A stretch of DNA of 64,000 bases, taken from NCBI GenBank assembly GCA_020746105.1, contig CM036631.1, forward strand, positions 13,392,558-13,456,557. Reading direction: 5' to 3'. The notes beneath the pieces were generated by a model. It saw nothing but the letters and a program-made list of their open reading frames with translations, did no database searches and had not been told where the DNA came from. This DNA is from Trogon surrucura (Eukaryota > Chordata > Aves > Trogoniformes > Trogonidae). A program made the position numbers and the translations under genes. Below, in pieces: positions 1-10,320 of this stretch (within the stretch, counting starts at the first letter, position 1; the number at the start of each line of letters is the position of its first letter).

Positions 1-3000
1 TTTTTTAATACAAACCATAAAGAGGTCAAAGAATCCGGATTTTTTTTTACTACCCATTCACATTTAATGCAAATTCCAGCAATATATTAATGTTATTTCT
101 TCAGGCACCTTCAGAATGCCAACAGGTAATTGAGTAATCTGAGCTATTGGCGCCAATGTCAGGTGGCTAAAGAAACACCCCAGGATGACATTTGGAGCCA
201 ACTTATCATATACCCCTGTTTCATGACTGAGAGGGAGATGAAACTCACAGAAGTGTAGGGAGTAATAAGAAAAGTGCTAATAGTATTTTTTTTTGCTAAG
301 GATTTCGTTCATCCTGAATCTTCTAAAGGCATCTGTTCTGGTTTTGCCCAAAACATTGTTAATATGTACCACAGAATAGGCAGCAAGGTGGCATTTCACA
401 GCATCTGGGAAATGGGATGGGAAATCTGGGATAGGAAATCTAGGAAACCATTATTTCCCAGAATCGGAGCTTTACTTTTTGTTTTGTTGTTGAAAAGGAA
501 GCCTCTATCTCCAGGATTGAAAAAAGGTTTTAACAGCAGACCCTATCACAAGAAGTTAGCCAGTGTTTGGCCAAACACATAAAGAAAAGAGTTGTCTTTG
601 GAGTTTTCCTAGTGCTGCCTTTTTCCATTGAAAGGGTGACAACACAGAGTGTTTCAATGTAGATGAAGCCTTTCAGGTCTAACCTGCTGGTACCAAAGAC
701 CAGAGCACAATTAGCACTTAACTCTGTAACTGCTGTCAGAGCACCTCGTGGTCACACCACTCTGCCTTCTCTCCTGACCATTCCTGTGCCCTCCTGCTCT
801 GTATTTACATACACCTGCCTCTCCATTAACACCTCGTTAAGGAACACACCTGCTGTGGTTTTACTTAAACCCACTGCACTGCAGCCATTAACCCTGTGTA
901 GTTCATTATAAGGCACTCAGCACAATTGGAGCACTGAGTAAGGTTCATTAATGAGTCATGGAGCTAAGAAAAATTGGTTTTCTGTGGGTGTCTCCTTTTG
1001 GTTGAATTTCTTCACACTTCCCATTTAATAATGGATTATATATTAAATATGTTCCCCGGGAAGAAAAAAAAAAAAAGAAAGTGTACACATGCATTAAATC
1101 CAGCTGAAACAGCACAGTATTGAGACAAAACACTAATGGACAGAAATCCAATACACACTTATAAATGGTAAGAAAGGCAACAAAGAAACCACAGCTGTAG
1201 AGCTTAGGAGACCTTATTCCTACTCCAAAGTTTGTCAGACATCGGCAGTTTCACCATCAAGTTGTATCATCTGCCTGTGCTACTTCCAAAAAATGAAGTG
1301 TATCAGTCTGTGTACTTAGGCCAGGATGTACATAAACACCTCACAATAAAAATGCAATGCAACGTACAAACCTCGACAGTGTCAACTGTGCAGAGACAAA
1401 AAACAGAAGCAGTAAAGTTCCTTAATATTTGTAGCAAAAAAAAAACCTGCTCCAGAAAACAGGAGCAGCTACTATGATTGACAGGAAGTTCAGAATCAAA
1501 ATTTTCGTGGCACTTTCTCCAGCAGTTTCACTAAATTTGTTTTAAGGTCTTCAGTTATGGTGTGACTTGGTTAAAAAGATAAACTGGATATGCAAACGTG
1601 GCAGGTGATTGCTCCCTAAATGTGTAATCAAGAAATACCACAGTCCGTTATTTGATTATAATCCTAGGAATCTACCACAAGGAAAATCTTAAGATCTGGA
1701 GCTTCCTCGGTGTAAAAAACTCATCTCCTTGTTAGACAGCTGCATAAAACTATTGAATATGCCACTTTAGTAGCACAGTAAGAGGGGACCCTCAGATATA
1801 TCCATACATTTGATCAGTGATTTGCTGCAAATTACATTAAGTGGCCACAGATCAGTATTTCTTACTAAACACTCTTATAGAAGGGTAATTTGCTGTGTAA
1901 TTGCTTTTCATTGCTTCTTTATCATGGACTATTGCTTTCCTGGGTCAGATCTCTCGTACTTACACCACCAAAGACACAAGAGTTGCTCTTTCAAATTTCA
2001 TAGTGCTTATGTTGCTTAGTAATATGTGACTGTATATGCAATTCTAATTGTATTATTTCTGTATTTTAGCAGCTTCAGGTGAACTTTAACAGGAGGCCTG
2101 AATTTTACAGAGATCAGCTCAGAGGTTAAAATTTCTGCAGCTGTAGTAAAATTAAAATTTGCTTTTTAATACATGTAATGCCTATTTGTTCCACTGTACC
2201 TTGATAACAGTTTTTCCATCGGCATCTTAGTCTCTCATGGAAGTCTCTTTTTATTCTTATTTACATGAGTGGTGCCAATTTTGCTTATGGCCCTGGATGT
2301 TTTTCCAGAATCAAAATCAAAAAACACCTTCCTATATAGAAAAAGCAGTTTTTTCCTGTACCTCTCACGTGCAGTGTAAGGTGATCCATGTATAAACCAA
2401 CTCACTAAATCTGGCGGTAGAGTTTACACATTTCTTCAGCAGGGAAGCCCACCAATGGGGTGTTTTTAATAGGCATTGAAAGCTAGACTTTATTATTCAC
2501 TGGGTAGAACTGACATTGGATTTGATTCACTAAGGAGCACTTAACTGCATAAACAGATGTCAACTGCTATTTGGTCTGGTGACCCTGGTCTGGATAAATA
2601 AATGGAAAACCTAATAAGGGGCACAGAACTAAAGATAGGGCTCTCCAAATGAGAGAGGATGCTAGCAAAGTTTCCAGTATATCAGGTCAGTACCTCTCAA
2701 TGTGCATCTGGAAAGAAGATGATGGAGGGTAGGCATCTCCCTATAAAGGAAAAATAAAGCAGTAATACAGTACTCATCAACTGTTTCTGAGAAACACATC
2801 ATCCCTATTTCATTTACCATGGCCAGTATTTACGGAGATCCATCACAGAACACCCTGTAGGTTACCACACTCATTAGCTACCTGGAGCACACAGAAATAG
2901 AGTCCACTGAAGTCAACGGCAAGAGTTCTACTGAATTATGTGGACTAAACGCCCAGGCCTGCTTAGGAGGGCAACAGGGGCAGGCTCTGTTCTGCTGGCA

Positions 3001-3685
3001 GTAAATCTTGCAATCCATTAACTTCTAGTGGCAACTGTGTCTACATATGGTTTTCTCCTTCATAATCGCATATTCATATTAGTGTGTAAACATCTTTCTC
3101 ACTACAGCAACAAAGGTTGTGCCCTGTTTTACTAAGCCTGTTATAAATATATGCTGAATGACAAAGTCTTACCTTAATGCTCAGTCCTAGGCTTGTCTCT
3201 GAACGCTGATCCTTTCTTTTGCTTCTCACACAGCAGAGAGAGAGGTATCTCGTACTAGGCAGCATTATCCCCTGTGGAACATTTTGTTCTGTATGGTAGA
3301 AATCTAACTGTAATGCAGAACCAAGGAAATGCTGCGTATCAGAAGCAGAGAAGGGAGGCTGCCCTTACAGGCTAGCTGCTTTGTATCTGTCAGAGTTGGT
3401 GGAGGAGGAGGCATGCAGTTTGAGTACAGTTTGGGCTACAGGTTCCTGTTACACCTAATCCAGTGTAGCTGTAAGCTCTTGCTGAGAGCAACCACCCTGC
3501 TCTCCCCACTCTCTCCATCTGCCCCAGTGTCGCACCGAGCTGCACAGTCTCCTGTCTGTACAGCAGATCAGTCCAAGTCAGTGATCTGACTGAAACTGGT
3601 GGGGGTACGGCAGAGGCAAATGAAAAAAAGGAAATAAATCACCTAAGTGCCAGTGTGTCTGATGCTGCAGCTGCACAGTTGTTCG
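1..3685. other. Unique AT-rich non-coding sequence
   Basis: I recognise no gene, repeat family or RNA here. Reading frames are short and unconvincing. A minus-strand donor-like site (AAG followed by GTAAGA) lies near 3173, with a CT-rich acceptor-like tract upstream of it, but the implied exon is about 50 bases and not persuasive. The stretch 3330-3600 is somewhat richer in G and C than its surroundings, without a recognisable product. Confidence 0.6.
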
Positions 3686-3942
3686 ACCTCATGCAAGAGA
3701 AGTGGAAGCCACTTGGCTGGGAGCAACCGGGAGAGTGGGATGGTGCAGACCTGGTCCTTTCAGGAGCCGTTCACAGCTACACCAGATGAGGAAGACGGTG
3801 AAACAGCAGCCTTTTATTCAAGTTATGGGAACTGCAGCCCAGTGCCGAGCCTTCACAGCCCTGAGAGTGCATTACACGATCAGGGAGTTTTACGAGTGCT
3901 TTAAAACCGCTCATGGCCCCAAACCTCATGCAACAAGTGGAA
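3686..3942 (-). repeat. Inserted block with imperfect direct repeats; possible old LTR fragment
   Basis: A block richer in G and C than its flanks lies between two imperfect copies of a roughly 20-base direct repeat: ACCTCATGCAA followed shortly by AAGTGGAA, at 3686-3707 and again at 3923-3942. Read on the minus strand it contains an AATAAA polyadenylation signal (plus-strand 3813-3818) followed by a region resembling the R/U5 part of a retroviral LTR. The direct repeats could be a target-site duplication or part of a tandem arrangement. The family assignment is inference; treat it as an old fragment of uncertain origin. Confidence 0.35.
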
Positions 3943-5253
3943 TGTAGTCATTGAGAGTTGTAGCCTCTTACTTCGCTCTTGCTCACTCTCTGAGTCTGCA
4001 AGACCATGAGTTCCTTCAACTTCCATTGAATGCAGCAGAAGCTAATGACATGCATACTATTGGGATTTCAAAGATTTAAAGCTTGCTCATACTATAAATT
4101 ACTCTACTTGTAACCAAATATACTTAGCATTATTAGGTATTAATAAATAAAACCCAAACCACCTCACAGACAGTTTTTATACTGGGGAAATAGTCTCAAT
4201 TTAAAATGGCATTTTAAAACTTATGTCATTTAGTAAAACAATAAATTTCCGTTTTTCTGCTTTTGTTGTTACGAGGCTTAGAGGCAGTTTCATGTGTGGC
4301 ACCTACTTGCATCGAACTCATGAATTTATTACAATGAGCATCACTTTAAATGAGAACATTCTCATTTTTAAAGGAAAATAAGTAGTTAATGGTTTCAGAG
4401 TTATTATTCTTTTCCACACAATCCCATAAAAATTTCCCAATGAAAAAGCTAATAGACCAATGGCGAGATGCTTACATATGCAAATATGTTTCCGTGAAAG
4501 AGTTAAAGTGCTTTATAATATAAATTTGCTTTCAGTGCCAATATAATTAGATTGTAACAAGCAAACCCCTGCAACATAACACAGTGAAAATTTGAAAATT
4601 TGATTCTGCCTGGCAAACAACCAAGTCCCTGCGTGTGCACAAACCTGACATTAATAAGCTACAAGAGATTACATGATTTAGAAAAGAAGCACTTGGTGTT
4701 ACAAAATCAAATAATAGATCTCTAGGCTATAATTAGGAGAATTGGGATTCAACAATGAAGTCATAATAATGTAATTTAGCTGTAAGTAACAGAGCCATGG
4801 AGTCACATTAGGAGGTGTGATCACATCTTTCAGCAAAGCTCTGCTGTGTAGACTTATTGCTGTTCCGTTTAGTCTAGTACACAGCAACCTGTTGGCACCG
4901 CGCTCAGGCTGACAGCCTCTTGTTCTCTAGGGGCAGTATGGCAAAGTGCCACCCGGGCGTTTTTATTTCAGTCTTGTGACTTTTAAGTCAAAACAATAAA
5001 ATTATATATACTGAGTGCAGAGTTGCCTGTGAATATTTGTATAAATTACTGCACAGCGTGGGTTTAGGGGCCATTTAAGAACAAATATGTTAAAAAAAAC
5101 AAAAAAAAGGCAAACTGCTGAAGCAGGGTCTTAGGTTCCTAGTGGGCTTGATGCACATGTACTATTCAGATACTTCATTCATCTATTTCTGTCATTAGGA
5201 AATGTCTCCAGACCTGTAACTCCTTGAAGCTGTAGTCCTGAGTCTCTGTTGCT
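3943..5253. other. Unique AT-rich non-coding sequence
   Basis: No gene or repeat recognised. Composition is strongly AT-rich apart from a short patch near 4895-4960. Small A-runs occur around 5091-5107. Confidence 0.6.
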
Positions 5254-5451
5254 CGACTTTTAGACTAGCGGCACACGGTGGTTTGGCGGGCTGGGCCCAG
5301 CGTGCAGGTGTTGCGCAGCCATCGGAAGTCGGTAGCAGAGGGTGGTGCAGGGTGCGGGTGGTGCAGGGCGCGGCTCCACGGGCTGCTGTCCCTCCCGGCC
5401 ACCGAGCGCAGCCCTGCAGCCCCCCTGCCCCAGCTGGCCTCAGGGGAACCG
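5254..5451. other. Isolated CpG-rich patch (mini CpG island)
   Basis: Sixteen CpG dinucleotides fall within about 200 bases, in a window where CpG is otherwise rare, and the patch is clearly GC-rich. Several overlapping frames are open on both strands, as expected for GC-rich DNA with few stop codons, so they are not evidence of a gene. It could be an orphan CpG island with promoter or enhancer activity, a first exon, or the remnant of a GC-rich insertion. No TATA box or recognisable motif decides between these. Confidence 0.5.
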
Positions 5452-7576
5452 AGGCAGGCAGCACACAGTATGTCAGAGCCACTCTGCACCTGGTGTGGAA
5501 GTTCCCGTTTGGTTTAGGCCATCGCAGAGCAGCACATCACACCAGCAGCCCCTCTCCTCCATCTGTGTATGGCCCAACTAAGGCCCTTTCTTTAACTTAT
5601 TATTAATGTAGGCTTATTTCACAAATTTTGGCCACAGCTGTTTCTTTGTCATTTGCTTGCCATAGCTCATAGCACACATTAATTTGGTGAGTTCCTCCTT
5701 TGGGAGCTGGTGTCTAGTTAGAAGGGAAATGCTACCTGTTCAGGCACTTATTAACCGATTATTTTCTCTCTCCCTGCACACTACGTGGTGCTTATGCTAT
5801 AATCTAGGGGGGCTGTCCCACAGAACCACGGGTCCCACTCCGCAGGCATCCTCAAGGCTCCCGAGCTTGCGCCAGCTCCCTGAGCTCACTCCACAGCACA
5901 GGCAGGGAAACTCCAACAGCCCTGTGCACCAAGTTGGGTCCCCACCTGACGTCCAATTTCTGCTCACAGACACAAAGATTAGGTCGATTGGCAGCTTCTG
6001 AGGTCTTTAAATCAACACTTTCGGCTTTGCAGGGAGAGGGGGGTTTGATTGGTTTCTTTTTTTTTTCAGCCTGTTAGATAAATGGAGGAAACAGGCATCA
6101 GCTTTGCATCCAAACTGTCAGAAAATTCAAACATGTTTGGATTAAACTGTTGGAATAGCTGATCCCTTCTTGTAACAGTGGCCAATGGTCCAACAGCATT
6201 CCCATCTTCTGAGGGAATTCAAGTGCTTCTGCTTCCACTCTGTCTTCTATGTAACAAGAACAACCACCTGTTGCTCCTGTTAGTTTCATTTTGTTTTTAT
6301 TTGCAGTTTCTTCCAATTGCTGTTTATTTTATTATTCTTTATGGTTTTGCCATTTTGTGTCTTGGTGACATTTTGATTTGTTTCAAACTGCCCTTTATTT
6401 CAATTTTCTTTCCCAAGCATGTTGATTTATGGTCATTTCTTCTATTTCTTTTTTGCTTTAAATGATCTGTCTGTTTTATTTCCTTTATTTGCATAGCACT
6501 TACTTTTCATGACCTTTTTGTTGCTGCAGCTGCTGCTGTTTCTGGACTGCTGATGTTTTTCTCCTACTTATCACCCAGGAAACATAGAGTGAAAGTAAAC
6601 CAAATCCCTGTGAAGAAAAGCATCCAAACACAAACTCTTTTCTCATTTTTTTTTATTATTATTCTACAATGTTGTAAAGGTGTTGGGATTTCTAAAAGTA
6701 TGTAATCTTAAACGGTTTCTTTCTTTTTAAAGAAACATACTGTAGGAACTCTGTATACTCTAAAGATCACATCTGAGCAACTTCCTTTAGGCTAATTTAA
6801 TAATTTGGCAGCTTCTCCAGGAGCAAAGACATTTGCAATGGAGGTAACATGAAGAAAATAGAAAATTACAGACGTCTCTCTGTAACTTTTAGTGCAGTCC
6901 TCATGGCTAGTGTACAATACTGCATGGACATCGAAAAATTAATATACTTGCAGTTAGTGAAGTGTCTCATAGGAAATGTCTACAGCACATTTATGCTTAA
7001 TTATGGCTAATGAGTCTGTGTTACCTGACAGGTGTGTTTGCATTTTGCATACACAGCTGGGGGTGGAGGGGGTGTGAGGGTGTGTATGTGTACTTGCCTA
7101 TGGGCTGTGCATATGTATTTTTATACACGTGCACACATACTTATATAAGAACTATACTTTGTCACCTGGTTAAGTCATTATCACATCTGCATTGGTCTAG
7201 ATACCTAATATGAGGGTGTCTATATGGGGCCTGTGCCTATTACACATTATGCTGTTTAAATGAAGGTATTAACACTAGATGTGTTTGTAATCTCTTCTTT
7301 TGGACCTAGTTGACTTTTATTTTGCAGAAGCTGATATTACTTTGGAGTTGTCTAGTGAAATTACTGACATCAGAATTATTCCTGAGATTGGTTCAGTCGT
7401 TCACAGTGGAAAAAAACACTTCCCGACTTTTAAAGCTGTTATTACTATTCTTTTAGCAACAACAACAAAAATCTCAACATGATGTTTTATTTGAATTCTC
7501 ATTTTATGGTATTGTGTCACAAACTGATGTTTTGCTGGGAAAACGGGAGTATGTATCAAGTCACCATCTTTTATCT
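5452..7576. other. Unique non-coding sequence with low-complexity tracts
   Basis: No gene recognised. A moderately GC-rich stretch lies at 5815-5990, a T-run ends near 6067, very T-rich sequence covers 6290-6480, and GT-rich low-complexity sequence covers about 7060-7140. The 95-codon frame in the T-rich stretch encodes a hydrophobic, Phe/Leu-rich product expected from T-rich DNA and is not considered a gene. Confidence 0.6.
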
Positions 7577-7612
7577 GAATCACAGAATCACAGAATCACA
7601 GAATCACAGAAT
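7577..7612 (-). repeat. CR1 3'-terminal octamer microsatellite
   Basis: Four exact tandem copies of CACAGAAT (7581-7612), preceded by a partial GAAT, read as (ATTCTGTG)n on the element's own strand. CR1 elements end in such short 8-base repeats instead of poly-A, and the reverse transcriptase is thought to recognise them. Confidence 0.95.
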
Positions 7613-7675
7613 GTTAAAGGTTGGAAGGGACCTCAAAGATCATCTAGTCCAACCCCCCTGCCAGAGCAGGATCAC

Positions 7676-8494
7676 CTACACTAGAGCGCACAGGAACGCG
7701 TCCAGGTGGGTTTTGAATGTCTCAAGAGATGGAGATTCCACAACCTCCCTAGGCAGCCTGTTCCAGTGCTCAGTCACCCTCACAGTGAAAAAGTTTTTCC
7801 TCATATTTTTCTGGAACCTCCTGTGTTCCAGCTTCCACCCATTGCCCCTTGTCCTGTCAGTGGACGCCGCTGAAAAGAGCCTGGCTCCGTCCTCCTGACA
7901 TTCCCCCTTGACATATTTATAAACATTGATGAGGTCACCCCTCAGCCTCCTCTTCTCCAAGCTAAAGAGATCCAGCTCCTTCAGCCTTTCCTCATAAGGG
8001 AGATGCTCCACTCCCTTCACCATCTTTGTGGCTCTACGCTGGACTCTCTCAAGCAGCTCCCTGTCCTTCTTGAACTGAGGGGCCCAGAACTGGACACAAT
8101 ATTCCAGATGCGGCCTCACCAGGGCAGAGTAGAGGGGCAGGAGGACCTCTCTTGACCTACTTGCTACTCCCCTTCTAATACACCCCAGGATGCCATTGGC
8201 CTTCTTGGCCACGAGGGCACACTGCTGGCTCATGGTCATCCTGCTGTCCACTAGAACCCCCAGGTCCCTTTCCCCTGCACTGCTCTCCAGCAGGGCAGTC
8301 CCCAACCTATATTGGCACATGGGGTTATTTTTTCCCAAGTGCAAAACTCTACACTTGCCCTTATTAAACTTCATAAGATTTCTCCCCGCCCAGCCCTCCA
8401 GCCTGTCCAGGTCTCTCTGAATGGCTGCACAGCCTTCTGGTGTGTCAACCACTCCCCCCCAACTTCGTATCATCAGCAAACTTGCTGACAACAT
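7676..8494 (-). pseudogene. CR1 ORF2, 3' part: C-terminal domain
   Basis: This continues the reverse transcriptase reading frame downstream of the homopolymer slip; the first residues of the listed frame overlap the FADD region out of frame. True CR1 coding resumes at about GVVDTPEGC near plus-strand 8455. The part shown covers the thumb and C-terminal domain, with blocks such as [23 protein letters not shown] and [15 protein letters not shown], and ends in the usual CR1 C-terminus, [13 protein letters not shown], before the stop at 7676. No internal stop is present. The missing link to the upstream frame is a single extra G, so this could be a real mutation or an assembly error in a homopolymer. 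Confidence 0.93.
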
Positions 8495-10318
8495 TCTCTA
8501 ATCCCTCATCCAGATCATTGATGAATATATTAAACAGCACCGGCCCAAGCACTGATCCCTGAGGGACCCCACTAGACACAGGCATCCAGCCAGACTCGGC
8601 CCCATTGACCACAACCCTCTGGCTTCTTCCCTTCAACCAGTTCTCGACCCACCTCACTACTTGGTCATCCAGACCACACTTCCTCAGTTTACCTATGAGG
8701 ATGCTGTGGGAGACGGTGTCAAAGGCCTTGCTGATGTCCAGGTAGACCACGTCCACTGCATGGCCACCATCCATCCACCTGGTTATGTCTTCGTAAAAGG
8801 CTATCAGGTTGGTCAAACATGACTTCCCCTTGGCAAAGCCATGCTGACTGCTCCTAATAACCTTCTTATCCTTGATATGCCTAGAGACAGTGTCAAGGAT
8901 AAGATGTTCCATCACCTTTCCAGGGATGGAGGTGAGGCTGACCGGTCTGTAGTTACTCGGGTCATCCTTCCTGCCCTTCTTATAGACTGGAGTGACATTC
9001 GCTTTCCTCCAGTCTTCAGGCACCTCACCTGTTACCCACGACTTACCAAAGATGATGGAGAGTGGCCTAGCAATGACTCCCGCCAGCTCCCTCAGCACCC
9101 GTGGGTGCATCCCATCAGGGCCCATGGATTTATGAATGTCCAAGTGTTCAAACTGATCCTTGACCCACTCCTCATCAATCAGGGCAGACTCCTCCTTTGT
9201 CATGACTTCCTCTGGGGCCTTAGGGGACTGAGGCTCCTGAGGACGGTCTCCAACAGTGTAGACAGAGGCAAAGAAGGCATTCAGCAACTCTGCCTTCTTT
9301 CTGTCCTCTGTCTCCAGGACACCCACCTCATTCAACAGAGGGCCTACATTGCCTCTAGTGTTAGTTTTGTCAGCAATGTATTTGAAGAAGCCCTTTCTGT
9401 TGTCTTTGACCTCCCTTGCAAGTTTTAACTCCAAGGAGGCCTTAGCTTTTCTGATTGCCTCCCTGCACTCCCTGACAGCTGCCCTGTACTCCACCCAAGT
9501 GGTCAGCCCTTCCTTCCACAATTTAAACACCCTCCCCTTCCACCTGAGTCTGCCCAGCAGATCCCTGGTTAACCAAGCAGGTCTCCTGGATCTCTTTCTT
9601 GATTTCCTACCTGATGGGATGCACTGATCCTGAGCTTCAAAGAAGTGGTCTTTGAATGCCAACCAACTGTCTTGGGCCCCTTTACCTTTCAGCTCCCTGT
9701 CCCAAGGGGTATCCCCCAGTAATTGCTTGAAGAGGCCAGAGTTGGCCCTTCTGAAGTCCAGAGTTGCGATCCTGCTTGCTATTCTGTTTTTACCGCACAG
9801 GATCCTGAACTCCACCATCTCATGGTCGCTGCAGCCAAGGTTGCCCTCAACCTTCACTGCTTCAACCAGACCTTCCTTGTTGGTGAACACAAGGTCCAGC
9901 AGCGCTCCTCTCCTGGTAGGCTCATCTACCATTTGCATCAAAAAGTTATCATCGATGCACTGGAGGAACCTCCTGGACTGAGGATGGCTGGCTGTGTGGG
10001 ACTTCCAGCAAACATCTGGGTAGTTGAAATCCCCCATGAGAACCAGGGCCTGGGACTGAGAGGCTGCTGTCATCTGCCTGTAAAAGGCCTCATCAACTTC
10101 CACCTCCTGATCAGGTGGTCTATAGTAGACACCCACCACAGTGTCACCTAAGCTAGCCTGCCCCTTAATTCTCACCCATAAACTCTCTACTTGCTCCTCA
10201 TCTGCTGCTCGATGGATCTGAATACACTCCAGTTGCTCTCTCACGTACAGAGCAACTCCCCCACCTCGCCTCATCAACCTGTCTTTCCTAAAGAGAACAT
10301 AACCATCAAGGCCCACAT
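8445..10318 (-). pseudogene. CR1 ORF2, 5' part: endonuclease and reverse transcriptase
   Basis: This frame of about 623 codons has no true start: it opens after a stop at the truncation point, and the first codon shown as Met would be GTG. Residues about 1-170 are the C-terminal part of an APE-like endonuclease, with GGGVALYV (18-25), GVYYRPP (62-68), GDFN (95-98) and the catalytic-type SDH (163-165). The reverse transcriptase follows: NYRPVSLTS, then motif [11 protein letters not shown] (about 525-534), [10 protein letters not shown] (583-592), and the active-site FADD (613-616), the CR1 form of YXDD. The frame ends seven residues after FADD because seven Gs (plus-strand Cs at 8454-8460) stand where six would keep the frame. 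Both enzymatic centres that remain look conserved, but the protein lacks the endonuclease N-terminus. Confidence 0.95.
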
Positions 10319-10320
10319 GC

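Larger units (their letters stand above)
7577..10320 (-). mobile_element. CR1 LINE, 5'-truncated, near-intact ORF2
   Basis: A chicken-repeat-1 non-LTR retrotransposon on the minus strand. Its 3' end is at 7577, marked by four exact copies of the octamer ATTCTGTG (minus strand), the usual CR1 tail. A short 3' UTR of about 100 bases separates this from the ORF2 stop at 7676. The body encodes an APE-type endonuclease, reverse transcriptase and C-terminal domain. Homology starts inside the endonuclease, just after an in-frame stop at 10320-10322, so ORF1, the 5' UTR and roughly the first 80-100 residues of ORF2 are missing. This is the 5' truncation typical of target-primed reverse transcription. 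Apart from one homopolymer frameshift the reading frame is open for about 2.6 kb, which points to a relatively young insertion. It is broken and cannot be autonomous. The exact CR1 subfamily was not determined. Confidence 0.97.

Noticed and set aside
5265-5606. Several overlapping frames of 74-107 codons on both strands
   Set aside because: Explained by low stop-codon density in the CpG-rich patch; no frame is favoured.
8841-10151. Plus-strand frames of 92-195 codons
   Set aside because: Antisense shadows of the CR1 ORF2 coding sequence.
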